A stretch of DNA of 22,885 nucleotides, taken from 0-14-3-00-62-12 sp034440555 (lineage in GTDB: Bacteria > Pseudomonadota > Gammaproteobacteria > Xanthomonadales > Ahniellaceae). Below the pieces are notes generated by a model. That model did no database searches and had not been told where the DNA came from. It saw only the letters and a list, made by a program, of their open reading frames with translations. The position numbers were made by a program, and so were the translations under genes. The DNA is taken from positions 1 to 22,885 of the forward strand of contig JAWXCG010000073.1 in NCBI GenBank assembly GCA_034440555.1, written 5' to 3'. Each line of letters opens with the position of its first letter. Positions within the stretch are counted from its first letter, which is position 1. Positions 15,878-22,885 of this stretch are shown here, piece by piece.

Positions 15878-17003
15878 CGGACAATCCCTGGCGGCTCTGG
15901 CGCGCGAACATGGAACGCCGCTCTACGTCTACAGCAAGGCCACCGTTCAGAGTCAGCTGCGCAAAATGCAACGCGCGCTGGACGAAGTCGGTGTCGCGCA
16001 TCGCATCTACTATGCAATGAAATCCAATCGCCATCCGGGAGTGCTGCAGGCGGTTCGCGACACGCGCAATGTGGGGCTCGATACCTGCTCGCCGCGCGAG
16101 GTGGAACTGGCGCTCGCTGCGGGCTTTGCGCCCGAAGAGATCTCCTTCAACGCCGGCATGCTGTCGTCGCCTGAATTGGCCTGTCTGGCAACCAGCGGCG
16201 TGCATTGCACACACGATACCTTGTCGGCTCTGCGTCGCTACGCCGCGTCAGCGCCGAAGGGCACCGCAGTGGGGCTGCGTTTCAATCCCGGAGTGCGTGT
16301 CGGCTATGGCGACAATCCGAAGATGACTTATGGCGAATCCAGGTTCGGGTTCGAGCCGGCGGATTTGCCGCATATCCTCGAAGTGGTCACCGCGCTTGGC
16401 TTACGCGTCGACGCCATTCACATGCACATCGGCTGGGGACTGACCGAGAACAGTTCTCCGCAAGTCGCCAAGGCGTTCGGTCGCCTGGCCAGCATCGCCA
16501 GGCAGATCCCGCAGCTGAAATACATCAATGTCGGTGGTGGCCTGGGTGGCCGCTACGTTGCCACTGACCAGCCGCTGTCGCTGACCTCGTGGGCGGCATT
16601 GATTGCCGATCTGCTAGCGCCGCTTGGCGCCACCATTTTGTGTGAACCCGGAACGTTTGTTTCCGCTTCGTCGGGCATGCTTGTGGTCGAAGCCAACACC
16701 ATCGAAACGCGTCGCGGCATCACCTGGCTCGGTGTCAACGCCGGCTTTGCCATCAACCTCAATCCCGCCATGCACGGTATTGCGCTCACCGCGATCGCGT
16801 TGCGCCAGCCTTTCGCTTTCGCCACGCAGCCGTATGCCATCGCGGGCAACATCAACGAATCCGGTGACATCTGGGGGCGTGACATCCTGCTTCCGCAAAT
16901 CCAGGAAGGCGATCTTCTGGCGTTCTTTCCCGCTGGCGCCTACGGCTCGAGCATGTCCAGTGATCATTGTCTGCGCGGAGGTGCGGTCGAGATCGTCGTC
17001 TAG
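15816..17003 (+). CDS. Fold-type III PLP-dependent decarboxylase, diaminopimelate/ornithine decarboxylase family, atypical active site
   Basis: ATG 15816 gives 395 residues; TTG 15810 is the only other in-frame choice because a stop lies at 15795-15797. No ribosome site is visible. The PLP-binding barrel carries Lys69 in YYAMKSN (Schiff-base lysine), HIGWG (204-208, usually HIGS), the phosphate-binding GGG loop (240-242) and EPGT (277-280, usually EPGR). The C-terminal beta domain has NESGD (347-351), where family members have the catalytic CESxD cysteine, and AGAYG (373-377). The fold is clear and the length is close to LysA. The Cys-to-Asn and Arg-to-Thr changes make lysine biosynthesis doubtful. 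It may act on another amino acid in specialised metabolism or be non-decarboxylating. Confidence 0.85.
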   Translation: MTHPWWQNESHVVLEDDILCDGQSLAALAREHGTPLYVYSKATVQSQLRKMQRALDEVGVAHRIYYAMKSNRHPGVLQAVRDTRNVGLDTCSPREVELALAAGFAPEEISFNAGMLSSPELACLATSGVHCTHDTLSALRRYAASAPKGTAVGLRFNPGVRVGYGDNPKMTYGESRFGFEPADLPHILEVVTALGLRVDAIHMHIGWGLTENSSPQVAKAFGRLASIARQIPQLKYINVGGGLGGRYVATDQPLSLTSWAALIADLLAPLGATILCEPGTFVSASSGMLVVEANTIETRRGITWLGVNAGFAINLNPAMHGIALTAIALRQPFAFATQPYAIAGNINESGDIWGRDILLPQIQEGDLLAFFPAGAYGSSMSSDHCLRGGAVEIVV

Positions 17004-17060
17004 CCAGACGATTTGCCGCGCTGCGATTGCAGGCACTCAAGACGATTCGAGCCGGCTGAT

Positions 17061-17088
17061 GTCGGGCACCCCTTTCGGGGCACCCGAC
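17061..17088. terminator. Bidirectional hairpin between convergent genes
   Basis: GTCGGG-CA-CCCC, loop TTTC, GGGG-CA-CCCGAC forms a stem of 6 + 4 pairs with a 2x2 internal loop. It lies between the decarboxylase stop (17003) and the TonB receptor stop (17121), where a shared terminator is expected. Neither side has a clear T-run, so termination strength is uncertain. Confidence 0.55.
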
Positions 17089-17120
17089 CTGATTCATTGC
17101 CAGCTCGCAGCGAGCCCGCT

Positions 17121-19343
17121 CTACTTGCCGAAATACTGCGTAAAGCGCAGGCCAAACTCGCTGGCGTCGTTGCTCAGCATGACCAGCACGTAGTCACCGG
17201 TATTCAAACGGCCCTGGTCGTAACGTTCGTCGGTGACGTTGCGACCGTAGGCACCCAGCGTCCAGTTTCCGTTTTCGGGTTGGTAAGTCACATTGAGATT
17301 CAGCAGGCTGCGCGAATCGATGCGGGTGAAGCGTGTCGGATCGGGTGTGGGTTCGCCGAACATCTCGTCACGATAGGACCAGTCAGCGCGCAGCAGTAAG
17401 CTTCCACCGGACAGATTGACCGAATATTCGGGGCTGATTGATGCCGTCCACTCTGGGGTCAGCGGCGCAACAGCGACCGGATCGTCGACATCCACGTTGA
17501 TGTAACCGACCGAGGTGTGCAGTCGGAAGCTGTCGCCCATCAGCAAAGTGCTTTCCCATTCCACACCGTTGGAGTCCTGGTCGACAATAATGTTGCGCGT
17601 GTCAAAACCTGCTCCTGAGGTGGTGCTCACCTGATACGGCAGGTCCGAGTACTGAGTGTGAAACGCGCTCACACTCATGCTCAAATTGTTGAAGGGCTGA
17701 CCCTTGAGCCCCACTTCGTAGTTTTGCGCGGTGATGTTGTCACCGGCGACGAAGCAGTTGTCCGCGGTGACGTTGCCCGGCTGGCCAATGGCCAGATTGC
17801 CGAACAGGCAGTAAGCGCGCGGCGGAAACTGGCCCGACTGATAACCATTCTGCACGGTGCCATACAGGCTCATGCCGTTACCGAGCGCATACACGCCGGA
17901 CAGATCCAAACTGGTCTCTGACCAGTCGCGTTCGCCGCGGGTGAACACGAAATTGTTGATGTCGACAAATGCCTCTTTGTCATCCCGGGTGAAACGCAGG
18001 CCGCCGGCCAGACGGAACTGATCGGTGATCTGGAAGCCCATGTTGCCGTAGACGGCCTTGCTGCGGACGTTCTGATCCAGAAAGTAGGTGCCGGCACCGC
18101 CGAGAAATACGTTCGGGTCCTGCAGGTTGGAACCTTCTTCCTTGAAGTAGTAAAGGCCGGCAACAAAATCCCAGCGCTCGTAGATGCCATTGACCTGCAA
18201 TTCGGCGGAGGTCTGGTCGGCTTCGCCATCTTCTGGAAACGACAGGAAATTCTCGAACAGGCTGTCGTCGTCCAGACCTGCCTGATACTCAGAATGACGG
18301 TCGCTGAGGATGAGCTTGCCGGCGAGCGCTTCGGTCATGAACCAGTCGGCGGTCAATGCGAAACCGTTCGCTTCGTTGGTGACCCCAATTTGATCGGCTT
18401 GACCGGTGTTGTTGTCATAGGGGTCCGCGGCCAGATCGGAATTGCGGAAGCCAGCCAGGTACACGGCGCCGTTCGGCAGTTCATCAATCAACGTAGTGTA
18501 AGGTCGCAGGCCGTTGTCACCTTCGTTGGCGTCGGCCACCAGCAGCAGCGAAAACTGATCGGTGGGCGTCCACTTCACCGCCACCCGGGCCGAATTGTCC
18601 TGAAGTTCACCCACTTCCTTGCGTGGATTATCCAGCAGCACGAAATCGCCAACGCCGCCGCGCTGCTTGTAGGCACCGTTAACCGACAATGCCCAGTGTT
18701 CGTCGACCTTGAGATTGGTATAGAAGTCGCCGTTCAAGCGACCACGCGAGCCCGCCTCCAGCGCGATGCGTCCACCCTCTTCATCGCCCGGCTGACGCGT
18801 GATGATATTGATCGCGCCGCCAATGGAGTTGCGTCCGTACAAGGTGCCTTGCGGCCCGCGCAGCACTTCCACGCGCTCGATGTTGGACAAGCTCCAGTTC
18901 TGCCCGACTTGGCGGCCGAGGTAGACACCATCGACATAGACGCCAACGCCCGGATCGGTCGTGATCAGATGATCCTGCAGCCCGATGCCGCGAATAAAGG
19001 GATTGACCGATGCCGTGTGGCCAGCGGAAAACTCGGTAACGTTTAGGTTGGGCACGAACTTGCCGATGTCGATCAGGTCGGTGACACCACTCAATTCCAT
19101 GGTCTCTGCGGTGAACGCACTGATCGCCACCGGCACGTCGTAGATACCGGCCTCTCGCTTGGTGGCGGTGACTACAATTTCTTCCATCTTGTTGGTTTCG
19201 CTCTCGGACTGTTCCGGTTGCGAGTGGTCCGGTTGCGACTGTTCCGGTTGCGACTGATCAGTCTGAGCAAGCGCGAGGCCACAGAAGCTCAGGCCGGTCA
19301 GCCCGGCAACCAATGTGACCGCGGTGATGTGCTTGTTGCGCAT
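17121..19343 (-). CDS. TonB-dependent outer-membrane receptor with QSQP-repeat N terminus
   Basis: ATG 19343 is chosen because AAGGAG sits 7 nt upstream and a signal peptide follows (MRNKHITAVTLVAGLTGLSFCGLALAQ); the frame upstream to 19403 has neither. The 740-residue product carries a Gln/Pro/Glu-rich linker made of a repeated QSQPE unit, then a TonB box (MEEIVVTATKRE) and a plug (IRGIGLQDH, GVYVDGVYLGR, VEVLRGPQGTLYGRNSIGGAINI). The barrel ends RFTQYFGK; the penultimate region is aromatic, but the last residue is Lys. The plug motifs are those of the large receptor group common in sphingomonads and xanthomonads. The ligand is unknown. The gene lies 268 bp downstream of the kinase gene on the same strand, behind a repeat array that may control it. 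Confidence 0.92.
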   Translation of the reverse strand: MRNKHITAVTLVAGLTGLSFCGLALAQTDQSQPEQSQPDHSQPEQSESETNKMEEIVVTATKREAGIYDVPVAISAFTAETMELSGVTDLIDIGKFVPNLNVTEFSAGHTASVNPFIRGIGLQDHLITTDPGVGVYVDGVYLGRQVGQNWSLSNIERVEVLRGPQGTLYGRNSIGGAINIITRQPGDEEGGRIALEAGSRGRLNGDFYTNLKVDEHWALSVNGAYKQRGGVGDFVLLDNPRKEVGELQDNSARVAVKWTPTDQFSLLLVADANEGDNGLRPYTTLIDELPNGAVYLAGFRNSDLAADPYDNNTGQADQIGVTNEANGFALTADWFMTEALAGKLILSDRHSEYQAGLDDDSLFENFLSFPEDGEADQTSAELQVNGIYERWDFVAGLYYFKEEGSNLQDPNVFLGGAGTYFLDQNVRSKAVYGNMGFQITDQFRLAGGLRFTRDDKEAFVDINNFVFTRGERDWSETSLDLSGVYALGNGMSLYGTVQNGYQSGQFPPRAYCLFGNLAIGQPGNVTADNCFVAGDNITAQNYEVGLKGQPFNNLSMSVSAFHTQYSDLPYQVSTTSGAGFDTRNIIVDQDSNGVEWESTLLMGDSFRLHTSVGYINVDVDDPVAVAPLTPEWTASISPEYSVNLSGGSLLLRADWSYRDEMFGEPTPDPTRFTRIDSRSLLNLNVTYQPENGNWTLGAYGRNVTDERYDQGRLNTGDYVLVMLSNDASEFGLRFTQYFGK
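19209..19253 (-). repeat. 15-bp tandem repeat, three copies, inside TonB receptor gene
   Basis: The units at 19209-19223, 19224-19238 and 19239-19253 are CTGTTCCGGTTGCGA on the plus strand; the middle copy differs in its first bases. Because 15 is divisible by 3, copy number changes keep the frame and only lengthen or shorten the QSQPE linker between the signal peptide and the TonB box. Confidence 0.85.
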
Positions 19344-19560
19344 GGAGCAACTCCTTGAGTCTTTTCGAGCTGGAGGGGATCGCGGGCCGCTGCAGTCGGG
19401 CAAATTGGGCTAGAACGACGCACTATGCCGGCGGAAGGCGATGTTCAGCGATAGTGCACTTTGTGCCCGCAAGTCGGAACCCGTGCTGGTTAGTTCCCGC
19501 CGGTTGGTCGCCGCGTTGCGCGGCTAGACGATCGTGTCGGAACACCAGCCGTTTCCCTTT

Positions 19561-19604
19561 TGTCATGTTCAAAACGGTGTCATGGCCAAAACGGTGTCAT
19601 GGCC
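19561..19604. promoter_or_regulatory. Phased TGTCATG array, candidate operator
   Basis: The 17-bp unit AAAACGGTGTCATGGCC is perfectly duplicated (19571-19587, 19588-19604). The heptamer TGTCATG occurs three times at an exact 17-bp step (19561, 19578, 19595). The array lies just past the kinase stop and about 220-260 bp before the TonB receptor start. It could bind a regulator of the receptor gene or be a plain local duplication. Confidence 0.5.
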
Positions 19605-19611
19605 CAATAGC

Positions 19612-22338
19612 TCAGGACTCGCCGACGCGGACAGCCAGCGCTTCGGCGCGCACACGATCGATTTCAATGGAACTGCAGCAGCCGCGCAGGACCGGCAGCG
19701 CAGTGCCGATCAGCTGACGAGCGCGGCTGCGATCGCCGCGCAGTTCGGCGACTTCGGCTTGATCGACTTCGATCTGCGCAGTCAGCGGATGTCCCTTGGC
19801 CAGTACCTTGACGGCTTCATCGTGAGCGCGCGCCAGATCGGCGTCGGCTGCGTCGTACTGGCTTTCGGCAATCAGCACCAGTGCGCGCATGCGCAGCGCG
19901 CGCGCGCGCCATGGGTGGGGCGCCGGGAACAGGGCGTCGAACATAGTCACGCTGCGATCGCCCAGTTCGCGCGCGGCAGTCAAGTCACGCACAAGCAGAG
20001 CGGCGCGCACCGCGCGCACCGTGTGCAGAGCGGCGAGGTAGCTGTCTGCACCGGCCGAACCAGCGGCAAGTACGCGTAGCGTTTGCAATGACTTGAGCGC
20101 CGCGGTTGCTTCGCCGTTCAGTGCCATCACCCGTGCGAGATTACTGGCGACGATCATGCGATCCGGATTGTCGGGCGCGGCGTCACGATGAAACACCAGG
20201 GCGGCGCGACAATTGTCCAGTGCGTCGGCATACTTGCCCTGCGCGATCTGCAAGTCGCACAGATTGTTTAAATACACCGGGCTCTGGTCAGGCGCCAGTC
20301 CTCCGCTGGCAGCCTGAATCTCGGCACCGCTGCGAAACGCCTGTTCGGCATCGGCATAGCGCCCGAGTACCGTCAGCAGAATGCCGTAGTCGTTGTAGAG
20401 CGACGCAGCGCGCGAGCCGCTGTCGCCGATCCATGCTTGCTGCGCGGCAATCGCACGCTTAAACGCGGCCTCGGCGTCCGCCAGCTGACCACTGGCGGTC
20501 AGTGCGCGCCCCAGCGTTCGTTCCAACTGGATCAGGCGGGTGCGGGGCAACTCGGGATGCGCCTGCAACAAGGCGAGTCCATCGCGCGCTGCGCCGGCGG
20601 CGACATCGAAGTGGCCTTCGTCCATGGCCAGCACACCATCAGTGTCGGCCATCTCCAGCAGTAGCTCGGGGTTTATGTTGGCGGTGGCAGCGAGTGCAGT
20701 CGCCTTGTCCAGGTCGGCGCGGGCAGCGGCAACATCGCGCAACTGCAGATTGCCCTGGGCAAGTTCGATCAATGATGCGACATGCAGTTCGGGATCGCTG
20801 CGCATATGCGGTTCACGCAGGGCCACGGCCTGCCTGACGTGCACCATCGCTTCTTCGGGCCGCTCCAACGAGAACAGCGCGCGCGACAACATCAGATGCC
20901 GTGTTGCGATTTCCAATGTCTCCCCGGTCCCGGACGGCACCTGCCCCTGGAGACCCTGCTGCAGCAGACGCACCGCATTGCCGCCATCGCCAAGCTTGTG
21001 ATAAAGGCCGCCCAGCGTGGTCGAAAGATCCGCGTGCAGGCCCGCATCGGCCGGTGGTTTATCGCGCAACAGACGCTCCGCGCGCGCCAGCAAATCGGAC
21101 GGCGCCAGCGTTTTACCCAGTGCATGTTCGGGAGCGACGCCCTCGAACATTTCGGCAAAAAACTCGATCACCGATTTGGAACGCTCAAGACTTTGCTCGG
21201 CACTGACGCGTGCGTTGTCGGCCACGGTTCGTTGCTGGCGCGCCTGGTCGAGCGCAGCGACCAGATACCAGATCAATATGCCGATCACGGCTATGGCAAG
21301 CAGACTGGCGGCACTGGCCAGGCGATGCCGACCGAAAAACTTGCGCGCCCGGTACCAGCCTGTGTCGGCAGCCGCGGCGATCGGTAAGCCGCGGCGATAG
21401 CGCGATAGATCGTCGCAGAATGCTGCCACCGTGGCGTAGCGTTGCGCTGGCTGATCGGCGCTGGCCTTGGCGATGATGCCAGAGAGTTCGGCGTCCAACG
21501 GTGCGGGCTTTTCGCTGTCGAGCGCGAGTAGCTCGCGCAGCATCGCACCAAGACTGAAAACATCGCTGGCGATACTGATCGGTTGTCCCGCGCGCTGCTC
21601 CGGACTGGCATAACCCGGCGTGAACACGCGGGTTGATTCGACCGCGGAGCCATCACTGCTCAGATCGAGCAGTTTGGCGACGCCGAAATCGAGCAGCTTG
21701 ATCTCGCCGTCCTCGCGAATCATCACGTTGGCTGGTTTCAGGTCACGATGAATGACCAGATGCTGATGCGCGTGTTGCACCGCGCTGCCGATGCGCTCGA
21801 TCAGCTCGATGCGGCCATCGCGATCCGGAAGCTGGGCGCGCACATGGGCATCAAGAGTGAGGCCGCGTATGTACTCGACAACCAGATAGGGCTGACCCGC
21901 GTCGGTTTCGCCGCCATCAATGAGGCGCGCGATGTTGGGGTGCTCGAGCGTGGCGAGAATCTGCCGTTCCTGGCGCAGGCGGCGAATGCCATCCGTGGAT
22001 GGAAATCCACGAATCAACTTGATCGCAACTTGCTGGCTGAAGTCGGCGCCGTCGCGTTCGGCCAACAGCACCGTGCCCATGCCGCCAGATCCGAGTTCGC
22101 GCACTACGCGCCACGGCCCGATGCGGGTGCCGGCCGCGTGCGCATCGATCGCGGCGCTGGCGTCGATGACGATGGCCTGCTCGATCGCTGCGTCATCGCT
22201 CTGGTCCGCAGTCAACAACGCGCGCAGCCGGGCAGCCAGTTCGGGCCCCAACAAAGCCAATCGCGCTTCGCGCTGCGCCGCGTCGAGCACGATCAGCTGG
22301 TCAAACAGCAGCGCGAGCGAATGCGGGGACTCAGACAT
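19612..22338 (-). CDS. Transmembrane Ser/Thr protein kinase with C-terminal TPR repeats
   Basis: ATG 22338 overlaps the last 8 nt of the upstream sigma gene and has a GAGGCGG stretch upstream; ATG 22368 is less likely. The 908-residue protein has an N-terminal helical segment (1-70) and a Hanks-type kinase domain (about 74-320). The kinase carries GSGGMG, Lys107 (VAIK), HRDLKPAN (197-204), DFG (Asp217) and PGYASPE, so it is complete and should be active. One membrane segment (about 341-362) follows. A coiled coil (363-400) leads to about 500 residues of TPR-like helical repeats to the end, probably periplasmic. Related ECF/kinase pairs in Vibrio and Xanthomonas activate the sigma factor by phosphorylation. 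The TPR part would sense an envelope signal; this is inferred. Confidence 0.9.
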   Translation of the reverse strand: MSESPHSLALLFDQLIVLDAAQREARLALLGPELAARLRALLTADQSDDAAIEQAIVIDASAAIDAHAAGTRIGPWRVVRELGSGGMGTVLLAERDGADFSQQVAIKLIRGFPSTDGIRRLRQERQILATLEHPNIARLIDGGETDAGQPYLVVEYIRGLTLDAHVRAQLPDRDGRIELIERIGSAVQHAHQHLVIHRDLKPANVMIREDGEIKLLDFGVAKLLDLSSDGSAVESTRVFTPGYASPEQRAGQPISIASDVFSLGAMLRELLALDSEKPAPLDAELSGIIAKASADQPAQRYATVAAFCDDLSRYRRGLPIAAAADTGWYRARKFFGRHRLASAASLLAIAVIGILIWYLVAALDQARQQRTVADNARVSAEQSLERSKSVIEFFAEMFEGVAPEHALGKTLAPSDLLARAERLLRDKPPADAGLHADLSTTLGGLYHKLGDGGNAVRLLQQGLQGQVPSGTGETLEIATRHLMLSRALFSLERPEEAMVHVRQAVALREPHMRSDPELHVASLIELAQGNLQLRDVAAARADLDKATALAATANINPELLLEMADTDGVLAMDEGHFDVAAGAARDGLALLQAHPELPRTRLIQLERTLGRALTASGQLADAEAAFKRAIAAQQAWIGDSGSRAASLYNDYGILLTVLGRYADAEQAFRSGAEIQAASGGLAPDQSPVYLNNLCDLQIAQGKYADALDNCRAALVFHRDAAPDNPDRMIVASNLARVMALNGEATAALKSLQTLRVLAAGSAGADSYLAALHTVRAVRAALLVRDLTAARELGDRSVTMFDALFPAPHPWRARALRMRALVLIAESQYDAADADLARAHDEAVKVLAKGHPLTAQIEVDQAEVAELRGDRSRARQLIGTALPVLRGCCSSIEIDRVRAEALAVRVGES

Positions 22339-22885
22339 GCGCCGGCACCGCCTCGTCGCCCAGCGCATCCTTCAACCAGGCGCGACCAAAGCGCAGGGCG
22401 CGATCCACCGTGCTGGCTGATACCTCCATCAATGCGGCAATTTCCATGCGATCGAGCCCGGTGAAATAGGTCAGCGTGATCACCTCGGCCGCGCGCCCAT
22501 CGGTTTGCGCCAGCGCGTCCAACGCCTCAGTCAGGCGCACGCTGTCGGGTGCGGCAATGGCCCCGGCCTCCGCCGATTCCAGGTCGGTGGGCACGCCACC
22601 ATCACGCTTCTGCGCGTGCCGGCGCCGTGCCGAATCGACCAGTACTTGCCGAGTCGCCAGCGCGATCACGTTCAACAAATGGCGCCGACTCTGCCATTCG
22701 CCAGTCTGCTGCAGCACCCGTATCAGCGCTTCGTGTGCAAGTTCGGTCGGGCGCAGCGTGGCCTCGCTGTGCAGGGCAAGTTGCCGGCGTGCGATCGCAC
22801 GCACTTCGTCATAGACCAGGCCCACCAGCTGATCGCGCGCAGCCAGCTCACCGGCACGCCAGGCTTGAGTCAGTTCGAGGAAGGA
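22331..22885 (-). CDS. ECF sigma factor of the kinase-linked (PF07638/TIGR02999-like) group, N terminus outside window
   Basis: The frame stays open to the right edge (reading ...FLELTQAWRAGELAARDQLVG before LVYDEVR), so the start is beyond the window and the GTG near 22825 is not the start. Region 2 reads LRPTELAHEALIRVLQQ then HLLNVIALATRQVLVDSARRRHAQKR, the hallmark of this ECF subgroup; it lacks the acidic DxxQExF patch of ordinary sigma region 2.2. Region 4 has the helix-turn-helix GLDRMEIAALMEVSASTVDRALRFGRAWL. It overlaps the kinase gene by 8 nt, so the two are translationally coupled. No anti-sigma gene is seen on this side; the kinase probably takes that regulatory role. Confidence 0.9.
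   Translation of the reverse strand, partial: SFLELTQAWRAGELAARDQLVGLVYDEVRAIARRQLALHSEATLRPTELAHEALIRVLQQTGEWQSRRHLLNVIALATRQVLVDSARRRHAQKRDGGVPTDLESAEAGAIAAPDSVRLTEALDALAQTDGRAAEVITLTYFTGLDRMEIAALMEVSASTVDRALRFGRAWLKDALGDEAVPAHV

Noticed and set aside
21748..22464. Plus-strand open frames opposite the kinase N terminus and sigma gene
   Set aside because: The minus strand carries all the kinase motifs and the sigma helix-turn-helix; the plus-strand frames only mirror them.
1..22885. CRISPR array, tRNA/rRNA genes, insertion sequences or phage genes
   Set aside because: No regularly spaced repeats of CRISPR length, no transposase or integrase motifs, no terminal inverted repeats and no tRNA-like cloverleaf were found by eye.

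Overview
The window is high-GC (about 60% by eye), mostly intact chromosomal DNA from a Gram-negative bacterium. The mix suggests a gammaproteobacterium of the Lysobacterales/Xanthomonadales type. It includes a proteobacterial class-GN sortase with its VIT/vWA partner, large TonB-dependent receptors, an ECF sigma factor paired with a TPR-bearing Ser/Thr kinase, and secreted proteins ending in an '..F..GFE' tail. No ribosomal or other marker gene is present, so this placement is an inference.

Left part (1-5.8 kb): a secreted beta-helix protein (cut by the left edge) runs toward a two-gene sortase locus on the minus strand. The VIT/vWA surface protein and its sortase overlap by ATGA. A small exported fasciclin-domain protein lies upstream on the same strand, and an exported DUF2845-like protein diverges from it. 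The theme is envelope and cell surface.

Middle (6.3-14.1 kb): a TonB-dependent receptor is followed after 2 nt by a PhoD-like phosphatase, probably a two-gene uptake/hydrolysis unit. Next come a multidomain exported esterase with Ig-like and malectin-like domains, a GNAT acetyltransferase, and a convergent serine beta-lactamase-family hydrolase.

Right part (14.1-22.9 kb): an ECF sigma factor with a strong Shine-Dalgarno and a candidate ECF-type promoter overlaps (ATGA) a single-pass membrane protein that probably acts as its anti-sigma factor. A possible 68-codon gene and a group-IV PLP decarboxylase follow. The decarboxylase resembles diaminopimelate decarboxylase but lacks the usual catalytic cysteine. 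A second TonB-dependent receptor lies on the minus strand, behind a second regulatory pair: a transmembrane Ser/Thr kinase with TPR repeats, preceded by an overlapping ECF sigma factor cut by the right edge.

There is no sign of tRNA or rRNA genes, insertion sequences, phage genes or CRISPR. The least explained items are the shared GFE C-terminal tail, the degenerate sortase motif, the atypical PLP decarboxylase, a three-copy 17-bp-phased TGTCATG array upstream of the second TonB receptor, and a three-copy TGACGATGA repeat that overlaps a possible small gene and the decarboxylase start.
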